Source: Synergistes sp.
GTDB taxonomy: Bacteria; Synergistota; Synergistia; Synergistales; Synergistaceae
Assembly (NCBI GenBank): GCA_016288355.1
Contig: JAEEYY010000266.1
Location: 1-16,705, forward strand
Length of the DNA: 16,705 bases
Reading direction: 5' to 3'
Both the position numbers and the translations under genes were made by a program. How positions within the stretch are numbered: the first letter of the stretch is position 1; each line of letters opens with the position of its first letter. The notes under the pieces are model-generated. The model was given only the letters and a program-made list of their open reading frames with translations, was not told where the DNA came from and searched no databases. This document shows positions 6,794-14,158 of this stretch, piece after piece.

Positions 6794-7885
6794 TCAACTC
6801 TGCGCAGCTATTTCCGCGCGGTAGCTTTTCCATTTTTCGATGAGCTGCCGGAGCAGCCGCACAGTAGAGAAGCAGATAAGCGCCGACAGCATGCTCATCA
6901 GCACATACACCGGCACCTGCCATTTCCATGGGACCGGCAGTTTCCACGCATTGAATGTCCGGACCCAGACAACGTGGTTCAGATAGAGCGACAGGCTGAA
7001 TTCACCGATCCATGAAACATTCAGCTTTTCCGTCCATTTCGCTGTCAGGCTCCGCCCGCTGAATGCAGCGACCAGTCCGACGCAGATCAGAAACAGCGCA
7101 ATAAAGTCATGGGCGTCCCTGTGATAATGCGTCGCGATCCAGATCGTCCCCAGGAACCCCAGAAACTCGGCCGCAGTCCAAAGAACGCGGCGAAACCTCC
7201 CGCCCTTATCGTCGACGGCTTTTATCTTCTCAACGATGAGGAAGCTCCAGCATCCGGCGCTCATGCACGCGATCGAACGCAGCAATCCGAGGCAAATGCC
7301 GCCGTCGCTGAATTGCAGCTGGCGATCCAGTTTATTGAACTTGAGCATGAACCAGCCGCACAGAAAGACCGTCAGCAGCGGCGCGATAATGTGCAGAAAG
7401 GTGTCCGTGTACTTGCGGAGCAAGGGAAACATCAGCGCCATGCCGAGCAGCATCGCGGTCAGATACCATGAAGCTCCCACCATCATTTCAGAACCGTTTC
7501 CGAGCCCGGCGGCGCGGAGGAACAGCAGGTCCCAGAGAAACGCGCTGTAGGATGTCGTCGAGGAGACGCCGCCGCGCAGCGTGTAGGCGATCAGAAGCTC
7601 AAAAACGCCGGCAAACAGGAAAACCGGGTAGATCGCTTTGACCTTTCGCCACATAAAGCGCCATGTGTCTTCTCCCAACGAAGTACATGCCACGGGCATC
7701 CGCCGCACGGACGAAGCCATCAAATAACCGGAGAGGACAAAGAAGAACTCAACGCCGAGCGAGGTACACCAGAGGTATCCTCTGTTGGTCCGGTACCACG
7801 GGAGCACCATGGAGTGGTTCAGAACGATGCTGACCGTAAAGAGGAGTCTCCAGAGCTCCACAGCCTTGTTTCGTGATTGTTTCAT
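6794..7885 (-). CDS. Acyltransferase-3 family membrane protein (copy A)
   Basis: A 363-residue acyltransferase-3 family protein (PF01757), paralogous to the next gene and likewise predicted to O-acylate the glycan or its lipid-linked intermediate at the membrane. The conserved histidine is H24 in VSIVLNHS, with SLGVEFFFVLSGYLM at 42-56 and about ten hydrophobic segments. A second conserved histidine lies in YLNHVVW near the C-terminus. I place the start at the ATG at 7885, because AAGGAGA lies six bases upstream and the VELWRLLF N-terminus then aligns residue for residue with copy B. A six-residue longer frame exists but would bury the ribosome site. It follows the fibronectin-type gene after 14 bases. 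Confidence 0.92.
   Translation of the reverse strand: MKQSRNKAVELWRLLFTVSIVLNHSMVLPWYRTNRGYLWCTSLGVEFFFVLSGYLMASSVRRMPVACTSLGEDTWRFMWRKVKAIYPVFLFAGVFELLIAYTLRGGVSSTTSYSAFLWDLLFLRAAGLGNGSEMMVGASWYLTAMLLGMALMFPLLRKYTDTFLHIIAPLLTVFLCGWFMLKFNKLDRQLQFSDGGICLGLLRSIACMSAGCWSFLIVEKIKAVDDKGGRFRRVLWTAAEFLGFLGTIWIATHYHRDAHDFIALFLICVGLVAAFSGRSLTAKWTEKLNVSWIGEFSLSLYLNHVVWVRTFNAWKLPVPWKWQVPVYVLMSMLSALICFSTVRLLRQLIEKWKSYRAEIAAQS
7349..7456 (-). repeat. Duplicated segment, copy in acyltransferase A
   Basis: Partner of the block at 6185-6292. It encodes the same 36 residues, spanning two membrane segments and the LLRKYTDTF loop between them. Confidence 0.85.
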
Positions 7886-7891
7886 GTCCGG

Positions 7892-7898
7892 TCTCCTT
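7892..7898 (-). promoter_or_regulatory. Ribosome binding site that sets the acyltransferase A start
   Basis: AAGGAGA on the minus strand, six bases before the ATG at 7885. It decides against the longer frame opening at 7903. Confidence 0.75.
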
Positions 7899-7899
7899 C

Positions 7900-8553
7900 T
7901 CACTGCGGACGAACTGCCTTGGAATACCCACTCAGCTTCGTTTCGCCCGTCAGCGTACTGCAGGATCGAACAGCATATTCCGTGTCGTCGCTTTCATAGT
8001 CTCCCTCATAGCTGAACTGCTTCGCGCCGAACGCCTTGATCAGGGACCATCCGCCGCCGGCGGTGCGGCTGTAGAGCCGATAGCTTGTCGCATAATCCAC
8101 CTGCGTCCAGGTGATTCTGATCCCGCTGGCTGTCCGCTCGGCCTCGATTCCCGGCACCTCCAGCTCCAGGTCGTCCGAGCCGGCCGACACCAGATTGGAC
8201 ATCTCGCTGAGCACACCCGCAGTGAAAAACGACTTGTGATACGCCTTGACGCCGTACTGACATATGCTTTTCGGCGCCTCCAGATCCGCGTAGCTTTGCT
8301 TCGAGGACGGAAGCACCGCGATCTGTTCCCAGGATCCGTCGAGCCCGCGCCGGTAGACGCGATAGGAGGTGGCGTAATCCACGTCCTTCCAGGAAAGACT
8401 GTTCCCGTCGACCGTGGTTTTGATCGTCAGTTCCTCCGGCGGCTGGACGACGGCATCCGCGCTTCGGGCATAGTTGATAACAAGCAGCACAACTGTGATC
8501 AGCAGCGCCGTCGAAATCACGAGCAGAAGGCTCGTCTGCTTGATTTTCTTCAT
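7900..8553 (-). CDS. Membrane-anchored protein with two fibronectin type III-like repeats
   Basis: A 217-residue protein I do not recognise by name. A short basic N-terminus (MKKIKQ) and one hydrophobic segment (about 8-27) form a signal anchor; there is no lipobox cysteine, so the rest should sit outside the membrane. The exterior is two fibronectin-III-like modules, about residues 38-125 and 130-217. Each has the same core, WKDVDYATSYRVYRR (55-69) and WTQVDYATSYRLYSR (149-163), followed by a G-S/G-W turn, with a period of 94 residues. The start has AAAGGA six bases upstream. No catalytic motif is visible. It lies between a ligase and two membrane acyltransferases, so a scaffold or glycan-binding accessory role in modification or anchoring is possible, but this is inference. 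Confidence 0.85.
   Translation of the reverse strand: MKKIKQTSLLLVISTALLITVVLLVINYARSADAVVQPPEELTIKTTVDGNSLSWKDVDYATSYRVYRRGLDGSWEQIAVLPSSKQSYADLEAPKSICQYGVKAYHKSFFTAGVLSEMSNLVSAGSDDLELEVPGIEAERTASGIRITWTQVDYATSYRLYSRTAGGGWSLIKAFGAKQFSYEGDYESDDTEYAVRSCSTLTGETKLSGYSKAVRPQ
7903..8166 (-). repeat. Fibronectin III-like module 2 of the anchored protein
   Basis: This stretch encodes about residues 130-217, with the QVDYATSYRLYSR core and a GGW turn. The similarity to module 1 is clear in the core strands and weak elsewhere, which suggests an old internal duplication. Confidence 0.65.
8179..8442 (-). repeat. Fibronectin III-like module 1 of the anchored protein
   Basis: This stretch encodes about residues 38-125, with the DVDYATSYRVYRR core and a GSW turn. 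It is the counterpart of module 2 at 7903-8166. Confidence 0.65.
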
Positions 8554-8606
8554 TGCAAATCCTTTCAGTAAAGCGCCGAGTGCCGGCGTGTCCTACGCAT
8601 GATTCC

Positions 8607-9797
8607 TCAGTCGCGGTATTCGATCTTCAGGGAGGCGCCGATCTCATCCAGCCGCGCAAAGCAGGCCTCCACGCTCTCTCCGGTCACGACGACCTGGCCG
8701 ATCCGGTCCTTTCCGTCCTCGAACACATGGACCTCGTCGCCCGGCTTGGCATAGAGATCGAGCAGCGCAACGTCGTCCCCCTGCGCTTCGCAGCTGATGG
8801 ACTTGACAATGCCGTTTTTCGGTGCCATGAGGAAGCGCGACGCATTCGGCGTCTCCGTTCCGGGGCGGGCATTGAAGCGGATGCGTGGGTCCTCCCCCAT
8901 CGCCATTTCGGCGATCATCGCATAATAATCCACACCGTAATACAGGCTGACAAGCTCCGGCAGGCAGGTGGCGCCGGCGCGGCCGGTCAGCTCGATCATA
9001 TAGATCTGTCCATCGTCGGCCCGGATCAGGTCGATGTTTACGGCGCAGTTGTTCAGTCCGATGGCGCGGATCGCCAGTTCGCACTGGTGCTTGACCTCTT
9101 CCATCATTTCCGGCGTTGCTTTCAGCGGCGAAGAATGGCCGATCGGCTTGTTGGCGCTTCCGGTGAACACCTCGTCATTGTGCGGGAGGATAAACAGGAT
9201 CTCTCCCTGATAGACGAACGCCTGCGCGCCGATGTCAATGCCCTTGACAAACTGCTCGACGATGCAGAAGCTCTCCCGCGTCAGTGCCATGGCGCCGCAG
9301 TAAGCCTCAGATAGCTCCTCCAGCGAATGGCATACATAGATGCCGCGGCTCGCCTGCAGATCCACCGCCTTGAGAATGACCGGATGCGGAAGCGTATCCC
9401 ACGCGCTGCGAAGCTCCTCCTCGCTGGAGACCTTGCGAAACAGCGGGCTCTTAACGCCGCCCTGGACAAATGCTTCCTTCATCGCCAGTTTCTGATTGGA
9501 AAGCAGCGCAGCGTGTTCCGTCAGGCCCACGAGGCCCATCTGCTCCGCAGTATAGCCGAGCGCTCGGACAGGCATGTCCATGCAGCAGGTGGCAATCCCG
9601 TCGATCTCCAGTTGCTTTGCCGCATTCAGGACAGCATGCGGATCCCGAATATCCACAAAGCAGGCCTCGTCTGCTTCGGCAATGCCCGGATAGTCCCCCT
9701 TGATGCCTGCGACAATGGTATGATAACCCAGTCGTTTGGCAGCCCGGATCAGGGGAACCTGCGTATAGGTCGCGCCGAGAATCATCAGTTTTTTCAT
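8607..9797 (-). CDS. ATP-grasp domain carboxylate-amine ligase-like protein
   Basis: A 396-residue ATP-grasp enzyme. The family activates a carboxylate as an acyl phosphate and joins it to an amine, hydroxyl or thiol. The N-terminal fold opens with KLMILGATYTQVPLIRAAK (3-21), as in CarB/PylC-type ligases. ATP-binding lysines are probably K107 and K143 (ILKAVD), with the SRGI glycine-rich loop at 150-153 and E181 in VEQFVKG as the hinge acid. The metal-binding and catalytic end is NIDLI (254-258), then IELTGRAGATCLPEL (268-282), where many ATP-grasp enzymes have EINPR. The start follows the preceding stop by six bases, with GAGG nine bases upstream. Within this locus it may attach an amino acid or other acid to an amino sugar or uronic acid; the substrate is not readable from sequence. 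Confidence 0.88.
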   Translation of the reverse strand: MKKLMILGATYTQVPLIRAAKRLGYHTIVAGIKGDYPGIAEADEACFVDIRDPHAVLNAAKQLEIDGIATCCMDMPVRALGYTAEQMGLVGLTEHAALLSNQKLAMKEAFVQGGVKSPLFRKVSSEEELRSAWDTLPHPVILKAVDLQASRGIYVCHSLEELSEAYCGAMALTRESFCIVEQFVKGIDIGAQAFVYQGEILFILPHNDEVFTGSANKPIGHSSPLKATPEMMEEVKHQCELAIRAIGLNNCAVNIDLIRADDGQIYMIELTGRAGATCLPELVSLYYGVDYYAMIAEMAMGEDPRIRFNARPGTETPNASRFLMAPKNGIVKSISCEAQGDDVALLDLYAKPGDEVHVFEDGKDRIGQVVVTGESVEACFARLDEIGASLKIEYRD

Positions 9798-9803
9798 TTC
9801 AAC

Positions 9804-10949
9804 TTACCTCGATTGTTCTGTTTTGATTTCTTCAAACATTTCCAGCCAGTGCCGGATGATGTCGTCGTTGTTCATATAGGACAGGACCCAGTCCTTCGTC
9901 GTGTACTCCGGAGGAGCGGAAAACTCCTCGAAGCTCATCTCGGGAATGCGGTTCGTGTCATAGATCGGGAGCCCCTGCGCGGTCAGAAAATCATAGTACG
10001 GCGTTCCTGCCGGGATAAAAATCTTTTTGCCCATCAGGAGCATGATCCGCAGCGTGCCCAGCCCACAGGGCCGGTCAAAATCAAACACTGCGATATCCAC
10101 ATTCCAGAGAAAGCGGATATACCGGTCAAACGGAATGTTTTCCAGGATCACGCCGACGTTTTCCGTGCCGAGTTCCTGGCGGGCATACTGGATGACGGTG
10201 TTCCTGTAAGGCTTCCCTCCGAATTGGCCATTGATCCCATAGACGCCATAGCTCAGGGGAAGGATAAAGAACACATCGTCATTTCGAAAATGCGCCAGAT
10301 GGTCGATGATGCGGATATGGTTATTGAACTGGAACGAGTTGTGTGCGATCTGAACGGTAACGCGGGAGTCCTTTCGCGGGCTCTCGGGCTTCAGCGCCAG
10401 CACCTCGTCGATCAGGCCGGTCGCTTCTTTTTTCGGATTGGCCAACGGTGTAAAGAAGCACTTTTTCCCGTCCCCGAATTGCTGGTGCACCTCCACTTCA
10501 TCCACCGGGAAGCAGCAGCCCACGTATTTCATGTTCTTTCGGATCTTCTCCCCGATCCGGTTCAGGAGACGCCCTTTCCAGGTAGCCTCGCTGTACTTCC
10601 AGAGGTACAGGTCAGCCCCCCACTCGACCCATACGGATTTCTTGGGGAATCTGGGAAACAGATAGAGGAAAAACAGGTATTTTTTCGTGGTAAAGAACAG
10701 GCTGTGCCAGACGATCACATCGGCTTTCGACAGCTTGCGGTAAAAGTAAAGGATCCTGGCAATCCGTCCCTCGCGTTCCGGAATAAAGCTCAGTTCCGGA
10801 AACTCATTCAGCTTTGGAAACCGGCTTTTGCAGGAAGCATAGGCCGCAATCAAAAAATCATGCTCCTCAGGATTGCAGTGCTTGTGAAGCTGCGACATGA
10901 TCCCATAGGAATTCTTTGTATCCGGGCCGAAGATATGTAAGAATTTCAT
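9804..10949 (-). CDS. WecF-family (GT56) glycosyltransferase
   Basis: A 381-residue cytosolic GT-B glycosyltransferase of the family typified by WecF, which moves 4-acetamido-4,6-dideoxygalactose from dTDP to a lipid-linked disaccharide. Hallmarks shared with E. coli WecF are WGADLY (110-115), ENIPFDRYIRFLWNVDIAVF (270-289) and CGLGTL (295-300), then GTPYYDFL and GLPIYD (327-332). I start it at the ATG at 10949, which forms an ATGA with the previous stop, has GAGGGGAA upstream, and puts the KFLHIFGPD strand at the N-terminus as in WecF. A frame 15 codons longer exists but lacks support. A dTDP-amino-dideoxy sugar made by the rfb/aminotransferase module in the same operon is the natural donor candidate. 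Confidence 0.9.
   Translation of the reverse strand: MKFLHIFGPDTKNSYGIMSQLHKHCNPEEHDFLIAAYASCKSRFPKLNEFPELSFIPEREGRIARILYFYRKLSKADVIVWHSLFFTTKKYLFFLYLFPRFPKKSVWVEWGADLYLWKYSEATWKGRLLNRIGEKIRKNMKYVGCCFPVDEVEVHQQFGDGKKCFFTPLANPKKEATGLIDEVLALKPESPRKDSRVTVQIAHNSFQFNNHIRIIDHLAHFRNDDVFFILPLSYGVYGINGQFGGKPYRNTVIQYARQELGTENVGVILENIPFDRYIRFLWNVDIAVFDFDRPCGLGTLRIMLLMGKKIFIPAGTPYYDFLTAQGLPIYDTNRIPEMSFEEFSAPPEYTTKDWVLSYMNNDDIIRHWLEMFEEIKTEQSR
10946..10949 (-). other. ATGA stop/start overlap between the two WecF-family genes
   Basis: TGA of the acidic-insert gene overlaps ATG of the next gene. Together with the ribosome site at about 10954-10961 this indicates coupled translation of the two paralogues. 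Confidence 0.85.
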
Positions 10950-12325
10950 TTGCTTCCCCTCTGCGTCGTAAATTCTTGAAACAGCCCGCTCCATGCATCC
11001 ATCACAGCCTTTGGATCATAATAGAGCGCCAGCTGCTCCGGGATTTCCCCCGTACCGTCGCGCGCAAGAAAATCCTGATACTCCAGTTCTGCGAACTCTT
11101 CGACGGAATGCACCGGCAGGCCGCACTGCTTGAGCCACAAATACACATACGAGTTTTCTGTAAAGAACAGCTTGATGCCCGACCGGATCAGCAGCAGCAG
11201 ATACTGCGCGCAGATCGACGTGCGGTTTCCAAGCACGGCAACATCCAATTCCGACATATACTTGAAATATGCTTCTTTATCCGCCTTGTCCGACAATGTG
11301 TGATATTCCTCGCCCCACTGTGCGCTTCCCGCAGCGGCGACTCGTTCTCTGTATTTTTTCGTTCCGACGCCGTAGGCCAGCTTTTCCAGCGTGTGGTTCA
11401 TCGGAACAAATATGTCCATCGGGATGCCGCGGAAGGCTTTCATTGCCGTAAAGAGCTGCAGATGCTGGTTCGGCCGGACAGAAGAGAGTCCGATCTGAAT
11501 GTGGGGCGGGCGAAGCGGGTCGACCGGGTTCTCTTCGTCCGGCGATTCTGCTGCTTCCCCTTCGTCAAGCGTGAATTCTTCTGCGTTTTCTCCGTCCCGC
11601 AGATCGCACTCCCGGTCCTGCTGATCCGTGATTTCTGCTTCCTGCTCCGTCTCTTCGTCGTTCTGGGCCTCATCGTGCTGAACATCGAGCCACTGCATAA
11701 AATCAAGCGTATCGCCGTTTTCCCGGATGTCTCTGAAATAGGCGCTGAAATCATGCTGCGGCTGTTCCCTGACCGCATCGGCGGCTTCAACGTATTCGTT
11801 CCGGATCGGATACGGAAGCGTCATGACGCGCTTTTCCGGCCATAGCCGACGGATATAATTCGTATCTGCGGCAAGTGGGACGCCGACAATGGGGATTCTG
11901 GCGCGGACGACTCGGTTCTGCCTTTGAAACAGCGCGTTTTCCCACGAGTCCGCTTTTGCCTCCCAGCTTTCCGGATCCTGGCCGTTTTCGACCCACACGG
12001 ACTTTGTGCACAGACTCGGATTCCGGTAGAGCATCGGAATAAAATCTCCGCCGGACATGGTCAGCGAGTGCCAGATGATGACGTCTGCTTTCTGCAGGCG
12101 TTTTTTCAGGGAATGGAGCTTCCTTTCTTTTGAAAAGCTACCCTTCGGTGTTTCCAGGTATTCAAGGTATGGGAACGCCAGCAATTCGGGCACATAGCGA
12201 ATCGCCGTATTTCGGCTGACCAGTGCAAGAAACTTGTGCTCGTTCCTATCCTCCCGTTTTTCCATGCATCGCATAAACTCCAGGATATCCCCCGTCCTGG
12301 CGGGAATGACATGCAAGAACTCCAT
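10946..12325 (-). CDS. Divergent WecF-like glycosyltransferase with acidic insert
   Basis: A 459-residue paralogue of the following gene. Shared features are the MEFLHVIPA opening strand (compare MKFLHIFGP), the KADVIIWHSL segment (79-88), TKSVWVE (107-113) and the same order of C-terminal elements. The WecF hallmarks are changed: WGADLY becomes NGQDPE (114-119) and GLGTL becomes TSICAQY. Between the two halves, residues about 214-270 form an insert with 25 Asp/Glu and only two Arg and no Lys in 57 residues, probably disordered. This explains the extra length over the usual 360-380. It starts at 12325 after a GAGAGGAT site and ends in an ATGA with the next gene. It may be a transferase with altered specificity or a non-catalytic partner of its neighbour. 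Confidence 0.75.
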   Translation of the reverse strand: MEFLHVIPARTGDILEFMRCMEKREDRNEHKFLALVSRNTAIRYVPELLAFPYLEYLETPKGSFSKERKLHSLKKRLQKADVIIWHSLTMSGGDFIPMLYRNPSLCTKSVWVENGQDPESWEAKADSWENALFQRQNRVVRARIPIVGVPLAADTNYIRRLWPEKRVMTLPYPIRNEYVEAADAVREQPQHDFSAYFRDIRENGDTLDFMQWLDVQHDEAQNDEETEQEAEITDQQDRECDLRDGENAEEFTLDEGEAAESPDEENPVDPLRPPHIQIGLSSVRPNQHLQLFTAMKAFRGIPMDIFVPMNHTLEKLAYGVGTKKYRERVAAAGSAQWGEEYHTLSDKADKEAYFKYMSELDVAVLGNRTSICAQYLLLLIRSGIKLFFTENSYVYLWLKQCGLPVHSVEEFAELEYQDFLARDGTGEIPEQLALYYDPKAVMDAWSGLFQEFTTQRGSK

Positions 12326-12339
12326 CCTCTATCCTCTCT

Positions 12340-13302
12340 TCATTCATAAAACAGCTTATTTCTGATTTTTTCGAGCGCCGAAACCGGAATGCAGATCAGC
12401 TCATGCAGCGACTGTGAACGAAGTATGCCGCGCGCATCGTCCACGCTCTTTCCCGTTCCGGAGCGAATAACGGTGATCAGTGCATCGAGCAGAATATCAG
12501 CGCGTTTTCTGTGAAACCGCTGTTTTTTTCCCAGGCAGTCTGACGCATATCGCTCCAGCGCTTCCGTCATTTCCAGCTCGTCACGGCATCGGTCTCTGTT
12601 GTCCTTGTAGAGCACGCTCGTCAGGTTTGTTTTTCCGTAATCGCTGACGCATCGGTAGGCGCTGAACGTCTCCGGCAGACAGCTGAAATTCCCCCGCAGC
12701 AAATAGACCAGCGTAGCAAAGCGGTCGGAAATCTGCGGATGGAACGTCAATATGCTCCAATCCTCGCTGCTGTTCAGAAAAATATTCCGTTTCAGGATCG
12801 ACGCGGTTTGTCCGGGCAGGTATTTCCCGCCGCTGAAATCCCGGTAGGTAAAGGTCCGCTTCCTTTTTACCCAGGACAAACGCTGTCGACGCAGCGGGCT
12901 TCCCGTTTCTGATACCAGCAGGCTTCTGCCGGCACACCCGATGTATTCCGGGTGCTCCTCCAGAAACAGCACCTGCCGCTGCAGTTTGTCTTTTCTGATC
13001 CAGTAATCGTCGCCTTCGCAGAAAGCCAGGTAACGGCCGGCGGAAGCCATCAGCGCTCCGTATGCGTTTCGTGAGGCGCCGACATTCGTTTCGTTGATAT
13101 GGAGCCGCACGATCTCAGGACAGGCCGCCGCATACTCTGCAATGATCTCCTTTGTTCCGTCCGTTGACGCATCGTCGAAGATCAGCAGCTCGTATTTGAA
13201 ATCAGCCTCCTGCATCAGAACGCTCTCGACCGCCTGCCGGACATAGCGTTTCTGATTATGCGTCAGCATGATCACGCTGACCATCGGTGTCTCTGCATCC
13301 AT
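12340..13302 (-). CDS. Glycosyltransferase family 2
   Basis: A 320-residue cytosolic GT-A transferase. The N-terminal domain begins VSVIMLTHNQKRYVRQAVESV (8-28), has the nucleotide-binding DDASTDGT at 43-50, and a D-x-D type element in EGDDYW (96-101). The ETNVGASRNAYGALMASAG stretch (71-89) is also typical of GT2. The C-terminal 120 residues are basic and probably form the acceptor side. One base separates it from the DUF4422 stop, with AAAGGG inside that gene's end, so translation is coupled. Donor and acceptor cannot be assigned. The insertion between DDAS and EGDD is of normal length, and no transmembrane segment is seen. Confidence 0.93.
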   Translation of the reverse strand: MDAETPMVSVIMLTHNQKRYVRQAVESVLMQEADFKYELLIFDDASTDGTKEIIAEYAAACPEIVRLHINETNVGASRNAYGALMASAGRYLAFCEGDDYWIRKDKLQRQVLFLEEHPEYIGCAGRSLLVSETGSPLRRQRLSWVKRKRTFTYRDFSGGKYLPGQTASILKRNIFLNSSEDWSILTFHPQISDRFATLVYLLRGNFSCLPETFSAYRCVSDYGKTNLTSVLYKDNRDRCRDELEMTEALERYASDCLGKKQRFHRKRADILLDALITVIRSGTGKSVDDARGILRSQSLHELICIPVSALEKIRNKLFYE

Positions 13303-13303
13303 G

Positions 13304-14146
13304 TTACCCTTTCAACAGCCCCTTGATCATTGCTCTCCGGCGCGTACCGGGAGGCAAAACCGCAAGTTCCAGACGCTTTCGCGCAAGTGTTCCGCTGTCC
13401 TGTTCAAACACCGCGCGCGGCAGCTCCAGCATCTTCAGTGTTCCGCTCCGCGCCTGTGCGAAGACACCCAGCAGCCGCTCTGCAAGATAGCCGTCCACGC
13501 GCGCCTCCTGTACGGAATAGCCGCTCGTATCCGTTTCGCGGTCAAATTCCTCCAGCAGCGGGAAGAGCCATGCGCAGTACGCGTCAAACACGTCGCGGCG
13601 CATGATGAAGATGTTGCCGAAATACTGCGCCGTACCGGATAAATACGCTTCGGCCGCAGCGACGTCCTCCGGATGGAGGTCGGCGATGATGCGCTCCATG
13701 CGCGCAAGATCATCCCCGTGATGAAACGGCGCCTTCGCATAGTGCTCACGCACCGGAATATACATGTTTTCCCGTATGGGCAGGATCAGGTCGTACTGCC
13801 GGATCAAAGACTCGAAGCCGTCATATCCCAAAAGCTTCAGCATCGCCTCTGTCGGCAGCGGCCGGAGGATATAGGGCCGGCGCGCCGATGGGTCCGGATA
13901 GAGGAAGCGCCGATAGTGGAAAAAACCGCAATACTCTGATTCGCTGTTCTTCCAGGCCCAGTACTGCGCCGTCAGCTCACAGTAGGATCTGTTGCGCTCC
14001 GAGATGGTTTCGCCCTCGTCATCGTGGAGAAAACCGGAAAAGCGCCGCTCAGCCAGCGCCGCGCCGACCTGGATCGGCCGGAGCAGCGGATGCGCGGGCA
14101 CAGGGAATTCCCGATGACAGCATACGTAAAGCGCGATCTCGCCCAT
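13304..14146 (-). CDS. DUF4422 family glycosyltransferase
   Basis: A 280-residue protein of the DUF4422 family (PF14393), which consists of capsule and O-antigen glycosyltransferases. Recognisable family blocks are IALYVCCHREF near the N-terminus, YCGFFHYRRFLYP, the HYAKAPFHHGDDL segment, QYFGNIFIMRRDVFDAYCAW, and the closing YSVQEARVDGYLAERLLGV. The frame stays open upstream to 14350, but translation must begin at the ATG at 14146: GTGAGG lies six bases before it, the glf stop is only eight bases away, and the upstream part is just the glf sequence read in another frame. Directly following glf, it is a reasonable candidate for the transferase that uses UDP-galactofuranose, but this is position-based inference. 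Confidence 0.9.
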   Translation of the reverse strand: MGEIALYVCCHREFPVPAHPLLRPIQVGAALAERRFSGFLHDDEGETISERNRSYCELTAQYWAWKNSESEYCGFFHYRRFLYPDPSARRPYILRPLPTEAMLKLLGYDGFESLIRQYDLILPIRENMYIPVREHYAKAPFHHGDDLARMERIIADLHPEDVAAAEAYLSGTAQYFGNIFIMRRDVFDAYCAWLFPLLEEFDRETDTSGYSVQEARVDGYLAERLLGVFAQARSGTLKMLELPRAVFEQDSGTLARKRLELAVLPPGTRRRAMIKGLLKG

Positions 14147-14152
14147 CGCTGA

Positions 14153-14158
14153 CCTCAC
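14153..14158 (-). promoter_or_regulatory. Ribosome binding site that sets the DUF4422 start
   Basis: GTGAGG overlaps the glf stop and lies six bases before the ATG at 14146. It supports the short form over the 348-codon open frame. Confidence 0.7.

Noticed and set aside
8574..8588. Short GC inverted repeat (CGCCG, five-base loop, CGGCG) in the gap before the fibronectin-type gene
   Set aside because: The stem is only five base pairs and no T-run follows on the transcribed strand, so it is not a credible terminator; an mRNA processing or attenuation role cannot be supported.
10950..10994. 15-codon extension of the second WecF-like gene
   Set aside because: The shorter start makes an ATGA overlap, has a ribosome site, and begins with the beta-strand seen in WecF and in the paralogue.
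10946..12325. The acidic-insert gene as a pseudogene or fusion
   Set aside because: The frame is intact over 459 codons with a ribosome site and coupled stop, and conserved elements continue on both sides of the insert, so a domestic insert is simpler than a fusion or frameshift.
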